The notes under the pieces are model-generated. The model saw only the letters and a program-made list of their open reading frames with translations. It was not told where the DNA came from and made no database searches. 64,000 bases of DNA from Chryseobacterium sp. Leaf394 (GTDB taxonomy: Bacteria; Bacteroidota; Bacteroidia; Flavobacteriales; Weeksellaceae), in the NCBI RefSeq assembly GCF_001424105.1, contig NZ_LMQH01000010.1, positions 71,567 to 135,566 on the forward strand. The letters are read 5' to 3'. How positions within the stretch are numbered: the first letter of the stretch is position 1; every line of letters begins with the position of its first letter. The position numbers and the translations under genes are program-made. Positions 15,008 to 23,977 of this stretch are shown piece by piece.

Positions 15008-18000
15008 TTAAATTTTTTCAACATTTATCTTAAATTTAACGTCATCTATTTCGATTTCGTTAAAATTTGAGAGTGAAGATACAACTTCTAGTTTATCCGA
15101 CAATACTTCATCTGAAATATAAGCTTCATTTTTGCGTATGTCACTGATAAATATCGAACTTTCTTCAACAGAAATTCTAATTCTGTCTGTAAGATCAAAA
15201 TCTTTTTCTTTTCTGATGTTCTGGATTCTGTTGATCAGTTCTCTTGCAACACCTTCAGATTTTAATTCTTCTGTCAATGTCAAATCTAATGCCACAGTGG
15301 TTTTTCCATCAGAAGTTACCGTCCATCCCGGAATATCTTTCGTTGAAATTTCTACATCAGCAGTTGTAATTTCATATCCCTGGATTTCCATTTTTCCTTC
15401 TTTTTCTAAAGCTGAAATTTGCTCTGGTGTGAAATTAGAAATCTCATTCCCAACCACTTTCATGTCTTTTCCAAGTCTTGAGCCCAAAGTTTTGAAGTTC
15501 GGTTTGATCTGTTTTACAATTAAATGAGATGCTTCTTCAGCATTGATTAACTGTAATTCTTTAACATTAACTTCCTGTTTAATTAATTCTGAAACCGCTA
15601 AAATCTGCTCCTCAGTTTTCTTATCCAAAACAGGAATCAAAACTTTCTGTAAAGGCTGACGTACTTTTACGTTCTCCTTCTTTCTCAGAGAGAAAACCAT
15701 ACTCGTAATATTCTGTGCTAAATGCGTCTTCTCAACCAGATCCTGATCGATTAAACTTTCATCAGCAACAGGGAAATCTGTCAGGTGAACTGATTCAAAA
15801 GTTTCCTTTCCGGTAGCAGCATTCAGATCCTGATACAACTGATCCATAAAGAACGGAGCGATTGGCGCAGATAATTTGGCAACAGTTTCAAGACAGGTAT
15901 ATAAAGTCTGGTAAGCAGAGATTTTGTCATCAGAATAATCTCCTTTCCAGAAACGTCTTCTGCACAGTCTTACGTACCAGTTACTTAAGTTATCATTCAC
16001 AAAATTGCTGATGGATCTTGCCACTCTTGTCGGCTCGTAATCTTCGTAGAATGCTTTAACTTCTTTAATTAAAAGATTCAATTCAGATAAAATCCAACGG
16101 TCGATTTCCGGACGGTTTTCAATATCTTTTTCAGCATATTTAAATCCGTCAACATTTGCATATAAAGTGAAGAATGAATAGGTGTTGTAAAGCGTTCCAA
16201 AGAATTTTCTTCTCACTTCGTCAATTCCTTCGATATCAAATTTCAGGTTTTCCCAAGGATTGGCATTCGAAACCATGTACCAACGTGTAGCATCCGGTCC
16301 GTAAACCGCTAAAGTTTCAAATGGGTCAACCGCATTTCCTTTAGATTTTGACATTTTCAGACCGTTTTTATCCAAAACAAGTCCGTTACTCATTACATTT
16401 TTATAAGCAACCGAGTCAAAAACTGCTGTTCCGATTGCATGAAGTGTGTAGAACCATCCACGGGTCTGATCAACGCCTTCAGCGATAAAATCTGCAGGGA
16501 ACGCTTTATTGTTGTCAATTAATTCTTTGTTTTCAAACGGATAATGCAACTGAGCGTAAGGCATAGATCCTGAGTCAAACCAAACGTCGATCAGGTCGCT
16601 CTCACGGTTCATTGCTTTTCCTGATTCTGAAACCAAAACAATCTTGTCAACGATGTTTTTGTGAAGATCAACCAAAGAATAGTTTTCTTCAGACATATTT
16701 CCGATTTCAAATCCTTTGAACGGATTTTCTGTCATGAATCCAGCTGCGATAGATTTCTCGATTTCGTTGTATAATTCTTCAACAGAACCAATGATGATTT
16801 CTTCCTGTGCTGAGCCTGTGGAAGGATCTGTTCTCCAGATCGGCAACGGAATTCCCCAGTATCTTGAACGGGAAAGATTCCAGTCGTTGACATTTTCAAG
16901 CCAATTTCCGAAACGTCCTTCTCCTGTAGCTTTTGGTTTCCAGTTGATTTCTTTGTTTAAATCTACCAAACGGTCTTTTACCGCCGTCATTTTCACAAAC
17001 CATGAATCCAGCGGATAATATAAAAGCGGCTCATCAGTTCTCCAACTGTGTGGATAACTGTGAACATATTTTTCAACTTTAAAAGCCTTATTTTCTTCTT
17101 TTAAACGGATAGCGATTTCTACATCAACGGACTTTTCTGGTGCTGTTCCCGCATCGTAATATTCGTTTTTCACATATTTACCTGCAAAATCTCCCATCTG
17201 CGAAGTGAATTTCCCCTGCAAATCAACCAACGGAACCGGATTTCCGAATTCATTTAAAACCAACATTGGCGGAACTTCAGGCGTTGCTTCTTTAGCCACT
17301 TTCGCATCATCAGCACCAAAAGTTGGCGCCGTGTGAACGATTCCTGTACCGTCTTCTGTCGTAACGAAGTCTCCTGAAATTACTCTGAACGCATTTTCAG
17401 GATTTTGGTAAGGTAAAGTGTATGGCAATAATTGCTCATATTTAATTCCAACCAAATCAGCACCTTTGAATTCTCCAAGAATTTGGAAAGGGATGGTTTT
17501 GCTTGATGAAGTGTAATTGGCGAAATCTTCGTCAGTTCCCTCAACGAATTTTTTACCGAACTGTTTTCCGGTTAGAGCTTTAGCCAAAACAATATTGATC
17601 GGCTCAAAAGTATATTGATTAAATGTTTTTACTAAAACATAATCGATTTTCGGTCCTACTGTCAACGCAGTGTTTGAAGGTAAGGTCCAAGGCGTTGTCG
17701 TCCAGGCTAAGAAATGTACATCTCCAAAACCCTGTAAAAATGAAGGTAATGTTTCCAGAAGTGTCTTGAACTGTGCAACAATCGTCGTATCGGTAACGTC
17801 GCGGTAAGCTCCCGGCTGGTTTACTTCGTGAGAAGAAAGTCCGGTACCTGCTTTTGGAGAGTAAGGCTGGATCGTGTAGCCTTTATACAACAAATCTTTG
17901 CTGTACAATTGCTTCAACAACCACCAAACGGTTTCCATGTATTTTGATTTGTACGTGATGTATGGATCTTCCAAATCTACCCAATAACCGATTTTTTCGG

Positions 18001-18406
18001 TCAGGTGATTCCAGACATCCGTGTAACGCATTACTGCTTCACGACAGGCTTGATTGTAATCTTCAATCGAAATTTTTTTGCCAATATCTTCTTTCGTAAT
18101 TCCGAGTTCTTTTTCAACTCCTAATTCCACAGGAAGTCCGTGCGTGTCCCAACCTGCTTTACGGAAAACCTGTTTCCCGTTTTGAGTCTGATAACGACAG
18201 AAAATATCTTTCAACGCTCTTGCCATAACGTGGTGAATTCCGGGCATTCCGTTTGCTGAAGGCGGACCTTCATAAAACACAAATTCAGGATTTCCTTCAC
18301 GGGTTTCAACACTTTTTTCAAAGGTTTTATGGGCTTTCCAGAATTCCGCAACATTCTCGGCTACGTCTATCAGGTTGAGGTTTTTATATTCTTTAAATTG
18401 GCTCAT
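15008..18406 (-). CDS. ileS: Isoleucine--tRNA ligase
   Basis: Class I synthetase of 1132 residues. The HIGH-like motif is in the SANGMPGIHHVMARALKD segment near residue 50, and KMSKS is in GLKMSKSKGNAVDPFE near residue 690. A long CP1 editing insertion lies between them (about 190-420, with LAWTTTPWTLPSNTALTVG). The C-terminal anticodon-binding region includes NWYVRLCRRRFWKGDYS. The length over 1050 residues and the C-terminal extension match the eukaryote-like (type 2) IleRS. That type is common in Bacteroidetes and often naturally tolerant to mupirocin; the tolerance here is inference. The start MSQFKEYKNLNL is standard. Confidence 0.96.
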   Translation of the reverse strand: MSQFKEYKNLNLIDVAENVAEFWKAHKTFEKSVETREGNPEFVFYEGPPSANGMPGIHHVMARALKDIFCRYQTQNGKQVFRKAGWDTHGLPVELGVEKELGITKEDIGKKISIEDYNQACREAVMRYTDVWNHLTEKIGYWVDLEDPYITYKSKYMETVWWLLKQLYSKDLLYKGYTIQPYSPKAGTGLSSHEVNQPGAYRDVTDTTIVAQFKTLLETLPSFLQGFGDVHFLAWTTTPWTLPSNTALTVGPKIDYVLVKTFNQYTFEPINIVLAKALTGKQFGKKFVEGTDEDFANYTSSSKTIPFQILGEFKGADLVGIKYEQLLPYTLPYQNPENAFRVISGDFVTTEDGTGIVHTAPTFGADDAKVAKEATPEVPPMLVLNEFGNPVPLVDLQGKFTSQMGDFAGKYVKNEYYDAGTAPEKSVDVEIAIRLKEENKAFKVEKYVHSYPHSWRTDEPLLYYPLDSWFVKMTAVKDRLVDLNKEINWKPKATGEGRFGNWLENVNDWNLSRSRYWGIPLPIWRTDPSTGSAQEEIIIGSVEELYNEIEKSIAAGFMTENPFKGFEIGNMSEENYSLVDLHKNIVDKIVLVSESGKAMNRESDLIDVWFDSGSMPYAQLHYPFENKELIDNNKAFPADFIAEGVDQTRGWFYTLHAIGTAVFDSVAYKNVMSNGLVLDKNGLKMSKSKGNAVDPFETLAVYGPDATRWYMVSNANPWENLKFDIEGIDEVRRKFFGTLYNTYSFFTLYANVDGFKYAEKDIENRPEIDRWILSELNLLIKEVKAFYEDYEPTRVARSISNFVNDNLSNWYVRLCRRRFWKGDYSDDKISAYQTLYTCLETVAKLSAPIAPFFMDQLYQDLNAATGKETFESVHLTDFPVADESLIDQDLVEKTHLAQNITSMVFSLRKKENVKVRQPLQKVLIPVLDKKTEEQILAVSELIKQEVNVKELQLINAEEASHLIVKQIKPNFKTLGSRLGKDMKVVGNEISNFTPEQISALEKEGKMEIQGYEITTADVEISTKDIPGWTVTSDGKTTVALDLTLTEELKSEGVARELINRIQNIRKEKDFDLTDRIRISVEESSIFISDIRKNEAYISDEVLSDKLEVVSSLSNFNEIEIDDVKFKINVEKI

Positions 18407-18441
18407 TGTAATTTCTCAATTTCGTTGATTAATCAAGTTGG

Positions 18442-18449
18442 CAAATTTA
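18442..18449 (-). promoter_or_regulatory. Possible -7 box of ileS
   Basis: CAAATTTA on the + strand is TAAATTTG on the - strand, 36 bases before the ileS ATG. No -33 element is evident. Confidence 0.35.
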
Positions 18450-18600
18450 GTGATTTTTGTCGGTTTATAATATATGTTTTATTTTGATTGGGTTTATTGA
18501 AAAGTTTGCGAAAATTGTGAGGGTGAAAGCAGTGAATTGTGAATGGTTAAATGTGAATTTTCGCACGTAATGATTTAAACATCTTGTTGTATATCAATAG

Positions 18601-18653
18601 GAGCGGGCTTTGGCCCGCTTTCAAAATTATCAAATGGAATTGGCTTTAGCCAA
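18601..18653. repeat. Paired palindromes in the ileS-ligase gap
   Basis: AGCGGGC-TTTG-GCCCGCT (18602-18619) and TTGGC-TTTA-GCCAA (18640-18653) are two back-to-back hairpins. They look like the dispersed intergenic palindromes of Chryseobacterium genomes. The rest of the 378-base gap (18407-18784) has no credible gene. A 61-codon open frame crosses the palindromes but has no family features. Confidence 0.6.
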
Positions 18654-18784
18654 AACCTATATTCTCTCGCAGATCTTGCGGATTACGGAGACTTTTGAGA
18701 TTTTAAAACAATCATCTGTGAAAATTGGTGCGATCTGTGGGGATGAAACTTTCCATCCAGCTTTTAATTTAAATTTAAATAAAT

Positions 18785-20098
18785 TTGTCATCTAAATTTA
18801 AACTATTGGAACTCTTCCCACTCATCGAAAAATCAGGCATTCAGGACATCAAAAATTTTCAGGAAGAAAAACTTCAGGAGCTTTTGAAATATTTGGAGGC
18901 AAATTCACCATTTTATCAGAAGTTATTTAAAGAAAATAATATCCCGATTTCTGATATTCAGACTTTGGAAGATTTGCGGAAAATCCCGACGACATCGAAG
19001 AATGATATTCAGCAGAATAATGATGATTTTTTCTGTGTTTCCCAAACTCAGATCGTTGATTACAGCACAACTTCAGGAACGTTGGGTGATCCTGTAACTT
19101 TCGGTCTTTCTGAAAATGATATGGAAAGAATAGCGTACAACGAAGCGATATCTCTTGCCTGCGCAGGAATTCAGAAAGGTGACGTGGTGCAGATGATTAC
19201 GACCATTGACAAAAGATTTATCGCCGGTCTTGCCTACCTTTTGGGTCTACGGAAAATGGGAGCAAGTGTCATCAGAATGGGACCCGGAATTCCGGAACTG
19301 CAATGGGATTCGATCTTCAGATATAAACCAAAATATTTGATCACGGTACCTTCATTTCTTTTAAAAATGATTGACTATGCTGAAAAACATGGGATTGATT
19401 ACAAAAATTCAAGCGTTATCGGTGCGGTTTGCATTGGTGAAAGCATTAAAAATCAGGATTTTTCAGATAATATTCTTTCGCAGAAGATAAAGGAAAAGTG
19501 GAACATTAAATTATTTTCCACTTATGCATCTACCGAAATGAGCACCGCTTTTACAGAATGTGAATTTCAGATCGGCGGTCATCAGCATCCGGAATTGATT
19601 ATAACAGAAATTCTTGATGACGAAGGGAATCCTGTGAAAGAGGGTGAAAGCGGCGAACTGACGATTACTACTTTAGGCGTCGAAGCTTTGCCTCTGTTAA
19701 GATTTAAAACGGGAGATTTAGTTAAAGCGCATTATGAACCTTGTGAATGTGGCAGAAATACGATGAGACTCGGTCCCGTTGTCGGCAGAAAACAGCAGAT
19801 GATTAAATATAAAGGCACAACTTTATATCCGCCTGCAATGAATGATATTCTGAATGATTTTGACGGAATTTTGTGTTACCAGATTGTAATTCAATCGAAT
19901 GAAATTGGTTTAGATGAAATTATCATTAAACTCAGCACCGAAAGAGAAGACGAAAGTTTTGAAGGCGAAGTTCGTGATCATTTCAGAGCAAAATTAAGAG
20001 TAAGCCCAAAAATTGAAATTGTTGATTTTGATGTTTTGTCGAAAACAGTTTTTAATCCGAACAGCAGAAAACCGATTAATTTTTTAGATTTAAGATAA
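18785..20098 (+). CDS. PaaK-like AMP-dependent acyl/aryl-CoA ligase, first gene of the pigment locus
   Basis: This is a 437-residue adenylate-forming enzyme of the phenylacetate-CoA ligase group. It has the ATP-binding motif YSTTSGTLGDPVTF (about residues 93-106), then FSTYASTEMSTAFTECE (motif A5 region). RFKTGDLVKAHYEPCECGR and VGRKQQMIKYKGTTLYPPAM lead into the small C-terminal domain. It most likely activates an aryl carboxylate, plausibly the 4-coumarate made by the neighbouring ammonia-lyase, for loading as the polyene starter. That substrate is inferred from context. The frame has an upstream stop at 18776 and no Met before residue 110, so translation must use TTG (18785) or another non-ATG codon. 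Confidence 0.85.
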   Translation: MSSKFKLLELFPLIEKSGIQDIKNFQEEKLQELLKYLEANSPFYQKLFKENNIPISDIQTLEDLRKIPTTSKNDIQQNNDDFFCVSQTQIVDYSTTSGTLGDPVTFGLSENDMERIAYNEAISLACAGIQKGDVVQMITTIDKRFIAGLAYLLGLRKMGASVIRMGPGIPELQWDSIFRYKPKYLITVPSFLLKMIDYAEKHGIDYKNSSVIGAVCIGESIKNQDFSDNILSQKIKEKWNIKLFSTYASTEMSTAFTECEFQIGGHQHPELIITEILDDEGNPVKEGESGELTITTLGVEALPLLRFKTGDLVKAHYEPCECGRNTMRLGPVVGRKQQMIKYKGTTLYPPAMNDILNDFDGILCYQIVIQSNEIGLDEIIIKLSTEREDESFEGEVRDHFRAKLRVSPKIEIVDFDVLSKTVFNPNSRKPINFLDLR

Positions 20099-20167
20099 AT
20101 TTTAAATGTTATTCAAATAAGTTGGAAATATTGTCGTTCAGTTAAAGTGAATTTTCTTTTCACATAT

Positions 20168-20175
20168 TATATTTG
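20168..20175 (+). promoter_or_regulatory. Probable -7 box of the 20194 gene
   Basis: TATATTTG fits TAnnTTTG and ends 18 bases before the ATG. The -33 position has no exact TTTG. Confidence 0.4.
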
Positions 20176-20193
20176 CGATCTTAATTTTAAACT

Positions 20194-20790
20194 ATGAAAA
20201 AAATATTTTTCTTTCTGTGCGTTACAGTGAGCACGGCAATTCTCGCTCAAGATAAATTAACGATCGAATCAGGAAACCTGAGTTTTCTGAAAGGTCAGAC
20301 CGAAGTGAATGTTGAACGTAATTACGGGAGTCCACTTTTTCAGGCTGAAAATTTTACAGAAACTGAATATCTGGACAGAAGACATAAAGAAACGGTAGCC
20401 AAAAAAGGCGAAGCTGCATGGAAAACCTGGATTGATACTTGGGAACAGCATGTAGAAACTATTTGGACGGAAAAATTTATTGAAGGATTAAATAAATCAA
20501 AGAAGATTAAATTTGCCCAAAATGTTGAAACAAAATACACATTAATCATTCATCCAAAATGGATGTATGCCGGATGGCAAGGTTTCGTCACGCAACCTGG
20601 AAAATTGTCTGCAGAAATTACAATCGTGGAAACGGCAAATCCTTCAAATGTTTTAGCAACATTAAAAGGCGATAAAATTGAAGGTACTGGTAGTAAAGTC
20701 GATTACGGAATGGAGTACGGAAGAATTTCAGCAGCCTACGAAAAAACGGGAAAAGAGTTCGGAAAAGAACTGAAGAAAGCTTTAAAATAA
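20194..20790 (+). CDS. Exported protein of unknown function
   Basis: This 198-residue protein has a signal peptide (KKIFFFLCVTVSTAILAQ, cleavage after LAQ). The mature part contains NVERNYGSPLFQAENFTETE, a Trp-rich helix (AAWKTWIDTWEQHVETIW) and a beta-rich C-terminal half with YTLIIHPKWMYAGWQGFVTQ. This looks like a small periplasmic or surface protein. I do not recognise the family. It lies inside the pigment locus between the ligase and the halogenase and ends at a strong shared terminator, but it has its own promoter and may be unrelated to pigment synthesis. Confidence 0.7.
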   Translation: MKKIFFFLCVTVSTAILAQDKLTIESGNLSFLKGQTEVNVERNYGSPLFQAENFTETEYLDRRHKETVAKKGEAAWKTWIDTWEQHVETIWTEKFIEGLNKSKKIKFAQNVETKYTLIIHPKWMYAGWQGFVTQPGKLSAEITIVETANPSNVLATLKGDKIEGTGSKVDYGMEYGRISAAYEKTGKEFGKELKKALK

Positions 20791-20793
20791 AAC

Positions 20794-20823
20794 AAAACGG
20801 TCTGAAAATTTTCAGACCGTTTT
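20794..20823. terminator. Bidirectional terminator between convergent genes
   Basis: A perfect 30-base palindrome, AAAACGGTCTGAAAA followed directly by its complement TTTTCAGACCGTTTT, lies between the 20194 gene and the halogenase stop codons. T-runs flank it on both strands, so it should terminate both. Confidence 0.9.
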
Positions 20824-20824
20824 T

Positions 20825-22069
20825 TTATGCTTTTTCTTTTTCTGTTTTAATGAAATTGGCCAAGTTGACAATTGCCGTATCGTGTATCCTCACAAAAGTA
20901 TTTTTCTTATTCCAAACATATCCAGCGAGGACTGCACAAATTTTCCTTTTCACATCAGGATTTTCAGGCTGGTGGAAAAATAATTCCTGAAGATTTCCGG
21001 TATACCATTCTTTCACGTATGTTGTAAAAACGTTGACGCCGTATAAAATGTAATCTGCAAATTCTGTCTGCCAGTCAACTTTTTCACCGTTCAACTGTCG
21101 GATTGCCAATTTTGCTGCCGTCATTCCGCCTTCTGTGGCAAATGCCATTCCTGACGAGAAAACAGGATCTAAAAATTCTGAAGCATTACCCGTCAAGGCA
21201 AATCCGTCTCCGTATAATTTTTTAACTGAGCATGAATAATCTTTCAAATGTCTCGGCTCAAATAAAAATTCTACATCTCCGAAACGTTTAACATAATAAT
21301 CCGACAGAGAAATTGCTTTTCTCAAGGCCTCCGCAGCATCGCCGTTTTCAGATAATTTGTCAATATATTCAGTGGGTCCGACAATTCCTACACTCGTATT
21401 TCCATTGGAAAAAGGAATTACCCAAAGCCAGACTTCCGTTTCAATAATATCAAAAGAAATTAAAGTTCCTTCCTCGCCTTCTTCTCTGTTGATGTCTTCC
21501 ACATGAGCAAAAATTGCTGAGTGCGGAGAAAGTTTTGAGGGTTTTTCTAAATCTAAAAGTCTTGGCAAAACTCTTCCGTAACCGCTGGAATCGATCACGA
21601 ATTTCGCATGGATTTCTTTCGTTTTTCCGTCTTTGTTTTTTACGGTGGTGATAGAATCGGTTCCGTTAAATTCAATGCCAATCACTTCGGTTTCAAATTC
21701 AAGATCAACGCCTTTATTGATGACTTCCTGAGCCAAAGTATTGTCGAAATCAGCTCTCGGGACCTGCCAGGTCCAGTCCCAGCCTTCCCCGAATTTGTTG
21801 CTGAAATCAAAGATGCAGACTTCATTGCCACGCATAAAACGTGCGCCTAGTTTTTTTTCGAAGCCCATTTTGTCGAGTGCAGGAAACAATCCGGCTTCGT
21901 CAAAATGATCCATCACTCGCGGAATAAGGCTTTCACCCACAACAAGCCGCGGAAATTTTGTCTTTTCGACCACCTTCACATTGATGTTATTCTTCTTCAG
22001 ATAAGCAGAAGATACGCATCCGGAAGGCCCAGCTCCAATTACTAAAACATCAACAATTTCTTTGTCCAT
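20825..22069 (-). CDS. Flavin-dependent halogenase-like oxidoreductase
   Basis: This FAD enzyme of about 414 residues has the Rossmann dinucleotide motif GAGPSG (residues 12-17) and FPRLVVGESLIPRV. It also has WLWVIP at about 214-219, matching the WxWxIP motif that marks flavin-dependent halogenases. A lysine-rich GFEKKLGARF segment sits where the halogenase catalytic Lys is expected. In this locus it would chlorinate or brominate the aryl ring of the polyene acid; flexirubins with halogenated rings are known. Geranylgeranyl reductase-like enzymes are the main alternative. The frame is open to 22111, but the promoter -7 box lies at 22097-22104, so the ATG at 22069 (MDKEIVD) is the real start. 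Confidence 0.82.
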   Translation of the reverse strand: MDKEIVDVLVIGAGPSGCVSSAYLKKNNINVKVVEKTKFPRLVVGESLIPRVMDHFDEAGLFPALDKMGFEKKLGARFMRGNEVCIFDFSNKFGEGWDWTWQVPRADFDNTLAQEVINKGVDLEFETEVIGIEFNGTDSITTVKNKDGKTKEIHAKFVIDSSGYGRVLPRLLDLEKPSKLSPHSAIFAHVEDINREEGEEGTLISFDIIETEVWLWVIPFSNGNTSVGIVGPTEYIDKLSENGDAAEALRKAISLSDYYVKRFGDVEFLFEPRHLKDYSCSVKKLYGDGFALTGNASEFLDPVFSSGMAFATEGGMTAAKLAIRQLNGEKVDWQTEFADYILYGVNVFTTYVKEWYTGNLQELFFHQPENPDVKRKICAVLAGYVWNKKNTFVRIHDTAIVNLANFIKTEKEKA

Positions 22070-22094
22070 TTGTTTAATAAAACTTTTATCTTTG
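22061..22094 (+). promoter_or_regulatory. Probable promoter of the ammonia-lyase gene
   Basis: TTTG at 22061-22064 and TATCTTTG at 22087-22094 (22-nt spacer) face the ammonia-lyase gene. The -7 box ends next to the -7 box of the opposing halogenase promoter. Confidence 0.5.
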
Positions 22095-22096
22095 CG

Positions 22097-22129
22097 CAAA
22101 ATTAGTGACAATTAATTATATTTTACAAA
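22097..22129 (-). promoter_or_regulatory. Promoter of the halogenase gene
   Basis: On the - strand TTTG (22129-22126) is followed after 21 bases by TAATTTTG (22104-22097). This is a near-ideal flavobacterial promoter, placing transcription start around 22091, about 22 bases before the ATG at 22069. Confidence 0.65.
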
Positions 22130-22149
22130 ATTATATCTATTACTTTTAA

Positions 22150-23670
22150 TTGATGAAAATAAATAACTTTTTAGAACTGAGAGATTTTCAGAGAATTATA
22201 ATTGAAAACGAAAGCATAGAATTAGATCCATCACTTCTCCAGAGGGTGAATGAAAGTTTTTCTTTTCTTAAAGAATTTTCAAAAAATAAAGTAATTTATG
22301 GTGTGAATACCGGTTTTGGGCCGATGGCACAATTCAAAATCAGCGATGAAGATACGCATCAGTTGCAGTATAATTTAATCAGAAGTCACTCTTCAGGTAT
22401 CGGGAATCCGCTTCCGGCAGATGAGGTGAAAGCCTGTATGTTGGCAAGATTAAACACATTGTCACTAGGAAATTCTGGTGTTCACGAATCTGTTGTTAAT
22501 TTACTTAAAGAATTAATAAACAGAGATATTACGCCGCTGATTTTTGAACATGGCGGAGTAGGAGCAAGCGGTGATTTGGTTCAGCTGGCTCACTTAGCTT
22601 TAGTACTAATCGGTGAAGGCGAAGTTTTCTATAAAGGCGAAAGAAAATCAACCAAAGATGTTTTTGAAATTGAAAGTTTAGAGCCGATTCAGGTTGAAAT
22701 TCGTGAAGGCTTAGCCTTAATGAACGGAACTTCAGTGATGTCTGGAATTGGTATTGTTAATGCTTACAAGGCCAATCAGTTAACTGAAATTTCATTAAAA
22801 TTATCCTGTGCAATTAATGAAATTGTTCAGGCTTACGATGATCATTTTTCAGAAGTATTGAACGGAACGAAACTTCATGCCGGACAGCAGAAAATTGCTG
22901 AAAAAATGCGTGCTCATTTGTCTGACAGCAAATTGATCAGAAAAAGAGCTGACCACTTATACACTCATTTTGAAGAGCAGGAAAAAGTTTTCAAAGAAAA
23001 AGTGCAGGAATATTATTCTTTGAGATGTATTCCGCAAATTCTTGGACCTGTTTTAGATACACTGGAATTTACAGAGAAAGTTTTAGAAAACGAAATCAAC
23101 TCCGCAAACGACAACCCGATCATCAACGTAGCAGATCAACACGTTTACCATGGCGGAAACTTCCACGGAGATTACATTTCTCTGGAAATGGATAAGCTTA
23201 AAATCGTCGTTACAAAACTGACGATGTTGGCAGAAAGACAGCTGAATTATCTTTTAAATTCAAAAATCAACGAAATTTTGCCTCCTTTTGTAAATTTAGG
23301 TAAATTAGGTTTCAATTTCGGGATGCAGGGCGTTCAGTTCACGGCAACTTCGACAACTGCGGAAAGCCAGATGCTTTCGAACCCGATGTATGTGCACAGT
23401 ATTCCTAATAATAATGATAATCAGGATATTGTAAGCATGGGGACAAATGCTGCGGTAATTTGCAGAAAGGTGATTGAAAATGCTTTTGAAGTATTGGCAA
23501 TCGAAGCGATTACAGTTGTTCAGGCAATAGAATATTGTGGCTATCAGGATAAAGTTTCATCGAAAACGAAAGAACTGTACGATGATATCAGACAATTGAT
23601 TCCGGCATTTTCAGATGATATGGTGATGTATCCATATTTGCAAAAGGTAAAAGACTATCTTAAAAAATAG
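22150..23670 (+). CDS. Tyrosine/histidine ammonia-lyase, most likely tyrosine ammonia-lyase
   Basis: This is a 506-residue MIO-containing aromatic ammonia-lyase. The cofactor-forming Ala-Ser-Gly is at residues 139-141 in HGGVGASGDLVQLAHLA. Other family sites are IYGVNTGFGPMAQ and YNLIRSHSSGIGNPL, then NSANDNPI and HGGNFHGDYISLEMDKLK. QFTATSTTAESQML also matches. Histidine lyase and tyrosine lyase are hard to separate by motif alone. The SHSSG segment and overall sequence resemble the flavobacterial tyrosine ammonia-lyase of flexirubin loci, as I remember it, and no hut genes are nearby. It would convert tyrosine to 4-coumarate, the polyene starter. Its promoter abuts that of the divergent halogenase. 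A second Met follows directly (22153). Confidence 0.87.
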   Translation: MMKINNFLELRDFQRIIIENESIELDPSLLQRVNESFSFLKEFSKNKVIYGVNTGFGPMAQFKISDEDTHQLQYNLIRSHSSGIGNPLPADEVKACMLARLNTLSLGNSGVHESVVNLLKELINRDITPLIFEHGGVGASGDLVQLAHLALVLIGEGEVFYKGERKSTKDVFEIESLEPIQVEIREGLALMNGTSVMSGIGIVNAYKANQLTEISLKLSCAINEIVQAYDDHFSEVLNGTKLHAGQQKIAEKMRAHLSDSKLIRKRADHLYTHFEEQEKVFKEKVQEYYSLRCIPQILGPVLDTLEFTEKVLENEINSANDNPIINVADQHVYHGGNFHGDYISLEMDKLKIVVTKLTMLAERQLNYLLNSKINEILPPFVNLGKLGFNFGMQGVQFTATSTTAESQMLSNPMYVHSIPNNNDNQDIVSMGTNAAVICRKVIENAFEVLAIEAITVVQAIEYCGYQDKVSSKTKELYDDIRQLIPAFSDDMVMYPYLQKVKDYLKK

Positions 23671-23703
23671 AGACCGTCCGCACAAATAAATATTGCAAAC
23701 TGC

Positions 23704-23857
23704 GAACCCGAAGGGTTCAATATCAATAGCCGTAGGTGGAAACCTTTGGAACTAATCGTTAACGAATCAGAACCCTGAAAGGGTTCAAAATCAATAATCA
23801 TAGGTGCAAACCTATGGAAACGAAATCGGTAATAAAATCAGAACCCTGAAGGGGTTC
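23704..23857. repeat. Three GAACCC-type palindromic repeats
   Basis: GAACCC(t)GAAaGGGTTC hairpins occur at 23704-23718, 23770-23786 and 23841-23857, each followed by CAATATCAAT-like sequence. Secondary hairpins of the CATAGGTGCAAACCTATG type (23799-23816) lie between. Spacing is about 66 and 71 bases. The 307-base gap (23671-23977) has no gene. Confidence 0.75.
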
Positions 23858-23977
23858 AATATCAAATAAACCCCACGGAAAAAAAATACAGATAACATTT
23901 CTAAATTTCCAAAGGGATGATTTAATAAAAGTAGGCAGAAACCTATTGTAAATTTATTCACAAACTAAGACATATAC

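Noticed and set aside
15132..17018. Open frames on the + strand inside ileS
   Set aside because: They are antisense shadows of the synthetase gene with no domain features.
18610..18795. Possible 61-codon gene before the ligase gene
   Set aside because: It runs through two hairpins of a dispersed repeat and overlaps the ligase start region; no family resemblance.
20825..22069. Geranylgeranyl reductase rather than halogenase
   Set aside because: The WLWVIP motif and pigment-locus context favour a halogenase, though the reductase family remains the nearest alternative.
22069..22111. Longer halogenase N-terminus starting at 22111
   Set aside because: The promoter -7 box lies at 22097-22104, so the transcript begins after this codon.
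23704..23857. CRISPR-like spacing of three repeats
   Set aside because: The repeats are palindromes of about 17 bases with unequal spacing and related hairpins in between, and there are no cas genes. They fit dispersed palindromic repeats.
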